A DNA stretch of 36,560 nucleotides from Thermomicrobiales bacterium (lineage in GTDB: Bacteria > Chloroflexota > Chloroflexia > Thermomicrobiales > UBA6265), in NCBI GenBank assembly GCA_025928015.1, contig JAICKJ010000003.1:1-36560 (forward strand), in the 5' to 3' direction. The notes beneath the pieces are model-generated. The model was not told the DNA's origin, searched no databases, and saw nothing but the letters and a program-made list of their open reading frames with translations. Position 1 is the stretch's first letter; the number at the start of each line of letters is the position of its first letter. Shown here one piece after another: positions 1 to 8,738 of the stretch. Both the position numbers and the translations under genes were made by a program.

Positions 1-123
1 GAGATCGCCTACATCCGCTTCGCCTCCGTCTACCGCGAATTCGCCGATCTGGAGGATGTCCGGCGCGAGATGGAGGGCCTGGGCACCGTCCGCCGGACTG
101 CTGACCCGAACGCCGGCGCGTGA
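1..123 (+). CDS. nrdR: Transcriptional repressor NrdR, C-terminal fragment (5' truncated by window)
   Basis: Frame 1 reads EIAYIRFASVYREFADLEDVRREMEGL...*, matching the conserved NrdR C-terminal VAYVRFASVYRxF motif. Confidence 0.85.
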   Translation, partial: EIAYIRFASVYREFADLEDVRREMEGLGTVRRTADPNAGA

Positions 124-1283
124 GCCGGCGGCGTCAGCAGCGCTGGATCCTCCTCTCATCCTTCTTCGCCTTCGGCATCATGTTCGGCATCTGGCAGGTG
201 CTGCTGGAGGATTTGCGCCTCGCGCTTGGCCTCGCCACCGGGCCGCTCGGAATCGGCCTGACCCTCGGCTCGCTCTGTTCCTTCCCGTTGATGGTGTACT
301 CCGGCCGCGTGATCGGCCGCTGGGGCGCGCGATCCGTCGCCTTCTGGTCGAGCGTGCTGCTCGGCGGCTGCTTTCTCGTCCTCCCGTTCGTGCCCAAGTT
401 CGCCGTGCTCCTGATGCTGCTGGTCGTTTTCTTCGCCGCGTCCGCGATTTTCGACGTCGGCATCAACGCGGCGGCGATCGAGTATGAGCGGATTTGGGAA
501 ACGCGCTTTCTGCCCCAGCTCCACGGAAGCTTCTCAGGCGCGGCCGCCGTCGGGGCGCTCGCCGCCGGCGCGTTGCTCTCGGCGGGCGTACCGTTTCGCG
601 GTATTTACTGGATCGTGACCATCGTCTACGCGGGGCTGGCGTTCGCGCTGCTCCGCGCCGATTTCCCGGTTGCCGAGATTCAGACGCATGAAGGCGGCGC
701 CCGCCTCAACCTCTTCACCTGCCGGCCTTTGCTGGCGGTGGCGTTGCTCACCTGCGCGGCCTATTTCCTCGAAGGCGCGGTCGAGACCTGGGCGGTGATC
801 TACCTGCGCTCGTCGGTCGCGCTCCCGGCCTTCTTCGCCGCCGGCGCCGGCGCCGTCTTCTATGCAGCGATGCTGGCCGGGCGGTTGACGACGACGCTCG
901 TCGTGACGCGGCTCGGGCGGCTGCGTGTGGTGCAGATCGCCGGCGCATTCTCGCTGGCCGGGCTCGCGCTGGCGCTCGTCACGGCCCTGCCGGCGCTGAT
1001 CGTCGCCGGGTTCCTGCTCTGCGGGCTGGCCTTGGCGGCGGTGGCACCCATCACCTTCTCGCTGGCCGGCGACATCGTGCCCGGTCGCGCCGGCGATGCC
1101 AGCGCGGTGCTGACGACGATCGGCTACGCCGGTTTCCTGATCGGCCCGTCGATCCTCGGCGCCTTTGCGGAAGTGACCTCGCTGCGCCTGGCGCTGCTCG
1201 CCGCCGGGCTGGCCGGTGCGTTCATCTCGCTCCAGGCGACCCGGATTCGGGAACCGGTGGCGTCTGTCAGCGAGTGCACATGA
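120..1283 (+). CDS. MFS transporter
   Basis: 387 aa, about 12 hydrophobic segments, GTG start overlapping the nrdR stop (GTGA). Confidence 0.8.
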   Translation: MSRRRQQRWILLSSFFAFGIMFGIWQVLLEDLRLALGLATGPLGIGLTLGSLCSFPLMVYSGRVIGRWGARSVAFWSSVLLGGCFLVLPFVPKFAVLLMLLVVFFAASAIFDVGINAAAIEYERIWETRFLPQLHGSFSGAAAVGALAAGALLSAGVPFRGIYWIVTIVYAGLAFALLRADFPVAEIQTHEGGARLNLFTCRPLLAVALLTCAAYFLEGAVETWAVIYLRSSVALPAFFAAGAGAVFYAAMLAGRLTTTLVVTRLGRLRVVQIAGAFSLAGLALALVTALPALIVAGFLLCGLALAAVAPITFSLAGDIVPGRAGDASAVLTTIGYAGFLIGPSILGAFAEVTSLRLALLAAGLAGAFISLQATRIREPVASVSECT

Positions 1284-1330
1284 CTGCTTCCGGGACGACG
1301 CGCGACGGGTCTGGCAATTCCTCCACGCCT

Positions 1331-1466
1331 GTCATTCTGAGGCCCGCAAGCCGAAGAATCCGCCGGCGCAGCCGGTCCGCGGAGCGGACATCCTTGCCTC
1401 ATCGGACATATGTGGCCGGCGGGCAAGCGCTTCGCGCGGGGGATGCTTCCCGCTGGTCAGGATGAC
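1331..1466. repeat. Dispersed imperfect inverted-repeat element, copy A
   Basis: Starts GTCATTCTGA and ends TCAGGATGAC; internal GCCGGTCCGC...GCGGACAT block shared with the copies at 9953 and 27050. Confidence 0.75.
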
Positions 1467-1511
1467 GGACGTGGGGATTTGCAGGAGCGAAGAGATCTGA
1501 TTCTGAACACA

Positions 1512-1544
1512 AACCGGCCCCGGTCGCAAAGTCCGGGGCCGGTT
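1512..1544. terminator. Hairpin terminator between convergent MFS and trxA genes
   Basis: Perfect 12-bp stem AACCGGCCCCGG / CCGGGGCCGGTT with a 9-nt loop. Confidence 0.65.
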
Positions 1545-1568
1545 GTTGTGCGTCTGAGCGACCGCGCC

Positions 1569-1895
1569 CTAGCTCATGTGGGGCGTGAGGCGGTCGAGGA
1601 TTTGAGCCTTCGGCATGGCGCCGATGATCTTGTCAACCGGCTTGCCATCCTTGTAGACGATCATGGTCGGGATATTGAAGACGCCGAGCTGCGAGGCGTA
1701 CTGCTGGTTCTCGTCAACGTTGACCTTGACGATCTTGACCCGCGCCTGCTCCTCATCGGCGATCTCCGCGAGCACCGGGCCGACCATGCGGCAGGGACCG
1801 CACCACGGCGCCCAGAAATCGACCAGGACGGGCTTGTCGGCCTTGACAACCTCCTGGTCAAATGTGGAATCGGTAACTTCAACTGGCTTGGACAT
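1569..1895 (-). CDS. trxA: Thioredoxin
   Basis: 108 aa with VLVDFWAPWCGPCRMVGPVL active site and cis-Pro NIPTMIVYKDG; GGAGGAAGC RBS upstream. Confidence 0.96.
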   Translation of the reverse strand: MSKPVEVTDSTFDQEVVKADKPVLVDFWAPWCGPCRMVGPVLAEIADEEQARVKIVKVNVDENQQYASQLGVFNIPTMIVYKDGKPVDKIIGAMPKAQILDRLTPHMS

Positions 1896-2018
1896 GCTTC
1901 CTCCGGCATAGGTTCCCTCATGGAACCCTACTTCCCATATGATAGCATAGGCGTCCAGCCTTCCACAGCAGGGAAGGCGGCGCCGGCATTGCGGGTGCCT
2001 CCTATACTATGCGCTGCG

Positions 2019-3188
2019 ATGACGACCGGCAATGCTTCCGCATCCCGATCCGCAGAGCGCCTCCGGGTCGCGCTCGACACCAGTTTCCTGCAGCTTCCGC
2101 CCTCCGGCATCGGCTCCTACGTCGCCGGCTTCGGCGAGGCGCTGCGCCAACACGCGGACGAGATCGAGCTGGTGCCTGTCGTGCCCGACTGGACCGATCG
2201 TGGCGGATCGATTCCAGTCCTCGACCGGCTGCGCGACGACCCGCGTAGCCGCCGCTTCTGGTGGGACACGGTTGACGTGGCCCTCGCCGCCCGGAAGGCA
2301 CGACCCGCGCTGCTCCATCTGCCCCAGTTCAGCGCGCCGCTGTGGACTCCGTGCCCGCTGGTGGTGACGGTCCACGACGCGATCCCGCTGCTGCTCGATG
2401 AGTACCGCGCCTCCCGCGCCATGCGCACGAATGTGGCGATCATGCGTCGCACCGTCCGCCGGGCGCGGGCGATCATCGCGCCGTCGCACGCCGCCGCCAC
2501 CGACATCGCCGCCGCGTTGAGCTATCCAATGGAACGCATCCATGTCGTGCCGATGGCCGCGTCAGCGAACCTGGCGCCCGCCACCGACAGAGCGGCCCTC
2601 GCCGGGCGATTGCGCGACAGGTTCGGCATCACCGAAGACTATGTGCTCAATTTCGGCGGCTTCGACCGGCGCAAGAACGTGCCGCTGCTCGTGCGCGCCT
2701 TCGCCCGCGCCTTGCCGCAGTTCGGCCGGCCGGTCACGCTGGTCATTGGTGGCGCCCCGCACAGCGCCAACCCGGCGATGTTTCCGCCGGTCGCGCCGGT
2801 GGCGGAATCGCTCGGGATCAGCGACCGCGTGATGCTCTCTGGCCGGGTCAGCGACGAGGAGCGCCGCTGGCTCTATCAGGGCGCGGCCGCCTGTGTGGTC
2901 CCGTCGCTCTATGAAGGTTTCGGCCTGCCTGCGCTGGAGGCGATGTCATGCGGCGTCCCGGTGATCGCCGCCAACGTCACGAGTCTGCCCGAGGTCGTCG
3001 GCGATGCCGGTCTCCTGGTCGAGCCGACCGAAGACGCCCTCGCTGGGGCGCTGGCGCGCCTGTTGAACGACGCGGACCTGCAGCGACGACTGATCGACGC
3101 CGGTTTGGAACGCGCCGAATGCTTCAGTTGGGAACGGACGGCGCGTGAGACGATCGCCGTCTACCGCGAAGCAATCCCCATTCGGTAG
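2019..3188 (+). CDS. Glycosyltransferase family 4 (GT-B) protein
   Basis: ATG at 2019 within the longer ORF 1410..3188; contains VPSLYEGFGLPALEAMSCGVPVIAANVTSLPEVVGDAGLLVEP, the classic GT4 signature. Confidence 0.92.
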   Translation: MTTGNASASRSAERLRVALDTSFLQLPPSGIGSYVAGFGEALRQHADEIELVPVVPDWTDRGGSIPVLDRLRDDPRSRRFWWDTVDVALAARKARPALLHLPQFSAPLWTPCPLVVTVHDAIPLLLDEYRASRAMRTNVAIMRRTVRRARAIIAPSHAAATDIAAALSYPMERIHVVPMAASANLAPATDRAALAGRLRDRFGITEDYVLNFGGFDRRKNVPLLVRAFARALPQFGRPVTLVIGGAPHSANPAMFPPVAPVAESLGISDRVMLSGRVSDEERRWLYQGAAACVVPSLYEGFGLPALEAMSCGVPVIAANVTSLPEVVGDAGLLVEPTEDALAGALARLLNDADLQRRLIDAGLERAECFSWERTARETIAVYREAIPIR

Positions 3189-3210
3189 CGGCGGGACCTG
3201 TGCCCGCCGA

Positions 3211-3239
3211 GGTTAAAGGGGCCGGAGGCCCCCTCAACC
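3211..3239. terminator. Candidate bidirectional hairpin between convergent genes
   Basis: GGTT AAA GGGGCC GGA GGCCCC CTC AACC stem with a small internal mismatch, between the GT4 stop and the convergent 3283 gene. Confidence 0.4.
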
Positions 3240-3282
3240 GGGAGCCCGCAGGTGGCCCTCCCCTGCGGCAATTGCGGCTGCG

Positions 3283-4362
3283 CTATCCTCCGACTGGTTG
3301 GCATCCATTGTAGAAGAAGAGCTGAAGCTCGACTTCGCCTGTCGGAGTATCGCCCGGGAGGGCAATGGCCTCCTGACCAGCGTTCGCAAAGATCTGCGAA
3401 TAGTCGTTCTTCAGGATCTGATTGATCGCCTTGGAGAGCGTTGAGCCCGTCGAAACGTCGGGCGACTTTGAGGACGTGAGGACGAAGCCGACCTTGCAGC
3501 CTTGACCATCGATGTACTTCTTGAGCACGCCATCGAGTTGCTTGCGCGCATCCGCAACCGCGCCGGAATCACCCGAGTTGACTCCGTCGAGATCGACACG
3601 AATCGTCTCCGTCACCGAGTTCGGATTCAGCGAATTCGCCTGCGCCTGTTGCGCCAGCACGGTCGAGGTCGCCTGGATCGAGACGACGCCGTTCTGGTTC
3701 GCGGCGGAAGTTGACTGGACCGAGTTGAGCTGCGCCTGCGCGGCGGCGAGTTGTTGTTGCGTCAGCGTCGCCTGGGCGCTCAAGGTCGCCTGGGCGTTTG
3801 CGCCGGAGTTGGCTTGCTGGGTCGCGATCGCGTTCTGCTGCAATTGTTGCTGCGCCACCTGGGTCGAAAGGGCCTCCGCCGTCGCCAGCCGCGCGTTCAG
3901 GTCCTGGTTCGACTGCTGCGACTGCGCTTGTTGCGTCGCGTAGGCGGAGAGCGTCGCTTGCGATGAAAGCGCCTCCTGCGTCGAGAGCGCGTCGGCGGTC
4001 GCCCGCTGGTCACTCGTCATCGCGGCGCGGGTCTGCTCGGCCTGCGCCGCCTGGGTCGCGTTGTTCTGATAGATCGCCAGCTCGGTCTGCTGTGCCTCGG
4101 CGGTCTGCGCCTGCGCGAGCTGTTGTTGCTGCGCAGCGGTCAGCGTCGCCTGGTTGTTGGCCTGCGCGACCTGGAACTGCGCCTGCGCGGTCGCAAGCTG
4201 GTTCGGCGTCGCGGTCGGGGTCGGCGTCGGCGGCTCCTTGCCGACCGTGTTGGCGGCGAAGAAGAGCATCGCGAGCCCGAGCAGCAGGTCGGCGAACAGC
4301 CACCCGCCGAGGGTGATCATGTCGCGCTGCTTGCGCGCCCGCCGGTGTTTGAGCGGAAACAT
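3283..4362 (-). CDS. Single-TM protein with Gln/Ala-rich stalk; possible MotB/ExbD-like membrane segment and OmpA-like C-terminal domain
   Basis: 359 aa; N-terminal TM GGWLFADLLLGLAMLFFAANTVG with embedded Asp25, PTPTPT linker, ~190 aa Q/A/T-rich stalk, then a ~105 aa globular domain. RBS GCAGGAG upstream. Confidence 0.8.
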   Translation of the reverse strand: MFPLKHRRARKQRDMITLGGWLFADLLLGLAMLFFAANTVGKEPPTPTPTATPNQLATAQAQFQVAQANNQATLTAAQQQQLAQAQTAEAQQTELAIYQNNATQAAQAEQTRAAMTSDQRATADALSTQEALSSQATLSAYATQQAQSQQSNQDLNARLATAEALSTQVAQQQLQQNAIATQQANSGANAQATLSAQATLTQQQLAAAQAQLNSVQSTSAANQNGVVSIQATSTVLAQQAQANSLNPNSVTETIRVDLDGVNSGDSGAVADARKQLDGVLKKYIDGQGCKVGFVLTSSKSPDVSTGSTLSKAINQILKNDYSQIFANAGQEAIALPGDTPTGEVELQLFFYNGCQPVGG

Positions 4363-4412
4363 CGACTACTCCTGCGGGAACCAGAATGCGGGGTGGATAT
4401 GGGTCAGGATGG

Positions 4413-6119
4413 TCACGAACGGGGCGTGCGGGACCAGAATCCGGGCGAACCCGGCGCGCGCTCCGGCTCGTCGGTCTCGTCGCTGGCGACAACGGTGCCG
4501 CCGCGGCTCAGCTCTTGCCGGGTGGCCGTGCCGCGCAGCGCGTTGGCGAAGGCTTGCTGGAGCGCCTCGGTCGATGGCACCTGCTGGCTCAAGCGGGAGA
4601 GCGAGTTGGCGAGACCATCGAGTCGCTGCATGAGGTGGGTCAAGTCCTGGCTGACCTCGCGTTGGCGTTGCGCAGTCGTCATGCCGACCGCGCCCAGCTC
4701 CTTCGTCACGGTGGAGATGTCCCGCGCGATTTCGGCCTGCTGGTTGAGCAGATTGTTCAGCGCGGTGCCCTGTTGCGCCGACTGCTGGCCGATGCGGTCG
4801 AACTCGTCCCGGAAGCGGCCGAAGACCGCGCCGATGTCGTTCAGCGTCCGCGCCGTCGCTTGCGCGCTCGACGTGTTGGTGCGCAGCGCCTCGGCCAGGC
4901 GAGAGTTCGCCTCGGTGCCGGTGGACATGGCGGATTCGACCCGGCTCTGGCTCTCGGCAATCGCGTTGGCGATCGCGCTGATGCCCCGCACCGCCTCCGA
5001 TGCCGTCCGGCCCGCCTGCGCGGCCGTTTCGGCGCCGCTGAGCGCCTTGTCGGACGCATCGGCCAGGCTGACCGCCGCTGCGGCGAGTTGCCGCGTCGCC
5101 GATTGGTCGCTCTGGATCGAGGAGGAGGTCAGCCGCTCCAGGTTGCCCACGGCCGTGAGCAGGCTGCGCTGCTGCTCGCTGGACGCGCCGATCTCGGAGG
5201 TGAGGTCTTCGAGCGTTGTCTCCAGGCTGGTCGACACCTGGCGCAGATCGACGAGCAATCGGTGCATCTCGTCCGCGCCGGCGCGCATGCCGCTGGCGAA
5301 CATGCCGAAGTCGGCGAACTCCTTGTCCCGCCGCGAGGCGAGCGATTCGAGCCGGTCGTGCTCGACCTGCAATTGTGTCAACAGCTCCTGACTGGACCGC
5401 TCGAACCGGTCCGCCAGCCGTTCGACGCTCTCCGTCAGCCGGGCCGGGCGGGAGGAGCGGTCGGAGGCGAGCGCGACGGTCGCTTCGGCCAGAATGTTCT
5501 CCAGGTCGGTCTGAACGGAGCTGGCCGTCGAGGCGATCACGTCCTCCTGGCCCTCGCGCCGGCCGTGGGCGTAGATCGTGAGCAGGATGATCGCCAGGAT
5601 GATCGCGGCGTCGATGAGGGCGACGGTCGAGAAGGAGGGCGCGAAACGGGACGCCTCGCCGCCAAAACCCCGCTGCCAGAGCAGCAGGAATGGCTGCGCC
5701 GACTGGTCGGGATGCCTGTCGATGAACCGGCGGTAGGCGGCGGACGCCTCGGCGAGCGCCGCCCAGGTCAGCAGGATCGGAAAGAGGACGAGGATATTCC
5801 GGAGCCGGTCGGCCATCTCGATCGACGCCGGCGCGTAGCCGCCCTCGCGGCGGACCGCGTAGGCTATCGCCAGCCGCTCGGTGTTGAACGCTTGCCGCAG
5901 ATCGACGTCGGTCCAACGCTGCCGGCCGCGTTCGCTCCCGAGCGACTCGGCCAAGTCGCGCAGCCGGCCGGCCGCGCGGGGATCGACCTCGCCCATCGAC
6001 GCGGCCATGCCCTGGAGGTCGCTGATCAAGCCAGCTTGCGCCGAGCGCCGGCCCGCCGTCCGATTCGGAACGCTGCCCGGAAAGACCAGCGTATCGGCGG
6101 AGGAGCTGAACTCATTCAT
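4413..6119 (-). CDS. Two-TM membrane protein with long helical/coiled-coil cytoplasmic-type tail
   Basis: ATG at 6119 (MNEFSSSADTLVFPG...) inside the longer ORF 4413..7781; hydrophobic segments near residues 106-125 and 165-184; ~380 aa MCP-like helical tail. Confidence 0.8.
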   Translation of the reverse strand: MNEFSSSADTLVFPGSVPNRTAGRRSAQAGLISDLQGMAASMGEVDPRAAGRLRDLAESLGSERGRQRWTDVDLRQAFNTERLAIAYAVRREGGYAPASIEMADRLRNILVLFPILLTWAALAEASAAYRRFIDRHPDQSAQPFLLLWQRGFGGEASRFAPSFSTVALIDAAIILAIILLTIYAHGRREGQEDVIASTASSVQTDLENILAEATVALASDRSSRPARLTESVERLADRFERSSQELLTQLQVEHDRLESLASRRDKEFADFGMFASGMRAGADEMHRLLVDLRQVSTSLETTLEDLTSEIGASSEQQRSLLTAVGNLERLTSSSIQSDQSATRQLAAAAVSLADASDKALSGAETAAQAGRTASEAVRGISAIANAIAESQSRVESAMSTGTEANSRLAEALRTNTSSAQATARTLNDIGAVFGRFRDEFDRIGQQSAQQGTALNNLLNQQAEIARDISTVTKELGAVGMTTAQRQREVSQDLTHLMQRLDGLANSLSRLSQQVPSTEALQQAFANALRGTATRQELSRGGTVVASDETDEPERAPGSPGFWSRTPRS

Positions 6120-6350
6120 GGTCGTGCGAGAATCGACTGGTCGGGTATCCCGCTCGTCAGTGGGGGTTGCGCGTTTGGATCGGAGCTGCAAAGGGCCCGT
6201 ACCTTTCTGACACCTGGCGTCCGCGGGATGGGCCGGGTTGCTCGCGGGTCCGTTACAATGCCTCGTATGTTTGATCCACTCTACCACTCTCCCGCAACCA
6301 GCAGATGGCCCAGCCGCTGGTCCCTCCCCGCCAGAGGTATAGAGTAACGC
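6120..6350. promoter_or_regulatory. Shared divergent promoter region between the membrane pair and the kinase-like gene
   Basis: 231-bp intergenic region between divergent starts; no convincing -35/-10 pair identified by eye. Confidence 0.5.
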
Positions 6351-8666
6351 ATGACCGTACTCAACACGTTCTCGAACGCATTGCGTCACCATTCGGTTTC
6401 GGCGACGGCGGATGAACGCGCGGTGCTCGGCCCGGACGGCGAACCGGCCGTGATCGTTGGCCGCGATGCGCTCGTGACCCGCGTCCGCCGCGCGAATGGA
6501 CAAAACGCGGCGCTGCGGGTGCCCCTTGATGCCCGGGCGGGTGGAGACTGGCCGATTCGCTATGCCGCGCTGGAGCGGTTTCGCGCCGACTCGCGCGTCG
6601 GCGCGCGGTTGCCGGCCGGGATCGCTGTCAAGCGTGATGCGCTGGCGACCGGCACGGACGCGGAAGGCGGCGTCGGATTGCCGGCGGTTTCGATGGAGTG
6701 GATTGACGGCCCGACGCTGCTCGATGCGGTCGACCGTGCCTGTTCCGTCCGCAACACCGGCATCCTGACCGCGATCTATCGCGCATTGCTCGATGCGGTC
6801 AACGATGCACGAGTTGCTGGCTTCGTGCATGGCGACCTGGCCGCCGACAATTTGATGATTCGCCCAACCGGTCAGATGGCCTTCATCGATCTCGACGGCG
6901 CCACCTGGCGCGACGCGCCGTTCGGCGTCGCCGGGCGCGGAACTCCGGGGTACCGGCATCCGGGCGGCAATGGCCGGCAGCCGTCGTCGCGCGACGAGTT
7001 CGCGGCGCTCGTCCTCTTGGCGTCGTTGCTGATCTTGAGCGAGCAACCCGAGTTGCGGCGCCAATATGGCGATCCGCCGCATGTCCAGGGCGGCGCCTTG
7101 CTCTTCTCCGCCTGGGACATCTCCGACCCCTCGACCTCGCGACTCTTCGGGCTGCTCCGTGGCTCGGTCCGCCCGGCGACACGCACGGTGCTCGACGCGC
7201 TCGCCTCCGCCTGCGCCGCCGACCCCGACGAGGCCGCGACGTTTACCGCCGGTGTTGCTGGGCTGAAGCCCTTCCCGAAAGCGGATGAGCCGCGGAATTG
7301 GAGCGCAGGTTGGACCCAATCGCCTTTCAGCGACGACGTTGAGAACGTGTTGCCGTCGCTTCGCGCCCGCATGGGTGCCCAACCGGCTCCTGCGCCACAA
7401 CCAATGGATGCACTGGGTCAGGAAACCGTGCAAACGCCGGCGGCGGCGCCCCGGTTCGACGGGAATCTCGAAGTCTGGCGGGACCGCTTGCAGCGGGCGA
7501 TCGATCGCAACGACGATCTCACCGTCTCTCGCCTCTGGCCATCGCTGAAGCACGATCCCGCCGTCCAGACCATGGCCTATGCCGTCGCCGAGATCATCGC
7601 CGGCGGGTACGACAAGCGGATCGCGCAAGAGGCGAAACGCGGCCGCGACGATCTCGTCGCGCGCCTGGCGGAGGACGCGCGGCATCACGGCCTGGCTATC
7701 TCGACGGAGTCGCGCAAGTCTGCCCGGGCAGCGCGGGAGCGGTTGGCGACCCGGCACGCGCTCGAGCAGGCGCTGGCGCACAACGAGCAGCAGGCGCTGG
7801 CCGACCTGGCAATCTCCGGCCGCCTCGCCGAGCTGGGAGACGCGGACCGGGAGTCCGTCCGCCGGGTGCTGCGCGCACTCGAATGGCCCAACCTCTCGCG
7901 CGCCCTCGATTCAGACGACGACCGCCTCATTCTCGGTGCCTACGACGAAGAACTGTTCAGCCAGTCCGATGCGTTGGAGCAGACTGTGCGCGAGCGGATC
8001 GAGCTGGCGCGGCAGCGCTCCTCCTGGCTGGAAGAGGTCCGCGCGTCGCTCAGGCGCCGCGACGCCCATCTGCTGGCGCGATCGTTCGCCAAGCCACCGC
8101 CGGGCGCGGAGAGTCGTCTGAGTACCGCCGAGCGGAAGCGCGCCTTCCGGCTGATCGAGCGCGAGCGGGCGATCGCCGAGCTGAACACGGCGATCCAGGA
8201 ACGGGACGAGGCGAAGATCATCGCCGCGTTGGGATTCGTCGAGCGCGTCGGCGCGCGGATCGGCGATCGGGCCGACTGGTCGATCGTCAAGCGCGTCGTC
8301 GACCGGGTCTCGCTGATCCACGACCTGAAGGAGGCTGTCGAAGCCAGACCAGTGGACTACGGCCGGATCGCGCGGTTGCTGCCGGCGATTCGCGCGCTCG
8401 GCCTCGAAGGCGATCCGCGGCTGACCGGCCCGATCGAGCCGCGCCAACTGGCGCGGGAGCTCGTTCGCAACGCGCATCTGCGCCGGATGAGGATCGCGTT
8501 GAAGCGCGGCCACGAAGTCGCCATCGCCGTCGCCGCGGTGCCCGAAACCAACGACGCCTACCACCTGCTTCGGACCGATGAGCAGCTTCGCGTCGATCTG
8601 GCCCTCCAGAACCGCAACCGCACGCGCCCAGATAGCCCGGTCACCACCTGGCCCACGGCAGGCTAG
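6351..8666 (+). CDS. Atypical protein kinase-like protein with C-terminal helical repeats
   Basis: 771 aa; catalytic-loop-like HGDLAADNLMI (H160, D162, N167), DLDG (180-183) in the DFG position, and GTPGYRHPGG after it; the C-terminal ~400 aa is helix-rich. Confidence 0.8.
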   Translation: MTVLNTFSNALRHHSVSATADERAVLGPDGEPAVIVGRDALVTRVRRANGQNAALRVPLDARAGGDWPIRYAALERFRADSRVGARLPAGIAVKRDALATGTDAEGGVGLPAVSMEWIDGPTLLDAVDRACSVRNTGILTAIYRALLDAVNDARVAGFVHGDLAADNLMIRPTGQMAFIDLDGATWRDAPFGVAGRGTPGYRHPGGNGRQPSSRDEFAALVLLASLLILSEQPELRRQYGDPPHVQGGALLFSAWDISDPSTSRLFGLLRGSVRPATRTVLDALASACAADPDEAATFTAGVAGLKPFPKADEPRNWSAGWTQSPFSDDVENVLPSLRARMGAQPAPAPQPMDALGQETVQTPAAAPRFDGNLEVWRDRLQRAIDRNDDLTVSRLWPSLKHDPAVQTMAYAVAEIIAGGYDKRIAQEAKRGRDDLVARLAEDARHHGLAISTESRKSARAARERLATRHALEQALAHNEQQALADLAISGRLAELGDADRESVRRVLRALEWPNLSRALDSDDDRLILGAYDEELFSQSDALEQTVRERIELARQRSSWLEEVRASLRRRDAHLLARSFAKPPPGAESRLSTAERKRAFRLIERERAIAELNTAIQERDEAKIIAALGFVERVGARIGDRADWSIVKRVVDRVSLIHDLKEAVEARPVDYGRIARLLPAIRALGLEGDPRLTGPIEPRQLARELVRNAHLRRMRIALKRGHEVAIAVAAVPETNDAYHLLRTDEQLRVDLALQNRNRTRPDSPVTTWPTAG

Positions 8667-8695
8667 CGGCGGGATGCGCAGCTCAACGACGTGCT

Positions 8696-8721
8696 CCCCT
8701 CTCCCAGGATTGGGAGAGGGG
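8696..8721. repeat. REP-like hairpin, possible terminator
   Basis: Perfect 11-bp stem CCCCTCTCCCA / TGGGAGAGGGG with GGAT loop, between convergent genes. Confidence 0.7.
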
Positions 8722-8738
8722 CTGGGGGTGAGGGCGTA

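Noticed and set aside
1410-2018. N-terminal extension of the glycosyltransferase ORF
   Set aside because: Antisense to trxA and lacks GT-like sequence; the GT fold begins after the ATG at 2019.
3460-4250. Repetitive-looking DNA in the Gln/Ala-rich stalk region as a possible tandem repeat array
   Set aside because: The repetition is at the level of amino-acid composition (CAG/GCG/CAA-type codons) without a constant DNA unit length.
4386-6347. 653-aa plus-strand ORF and 4366..5916 minus ORF over the two-TM gene
   Set aside because: Low-complexity Arg/Gly/Pro-rich shadow frames; the 4413..6119 frame has proper TMs, helices and start context.
6120-7781. Upstream extension of the 4413..7781 minus ORF
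   Set aside because: The extension runs antisense to the kinase-like gene and has shadow-ORF composition; the ATG at 6119 is the more sensible start.
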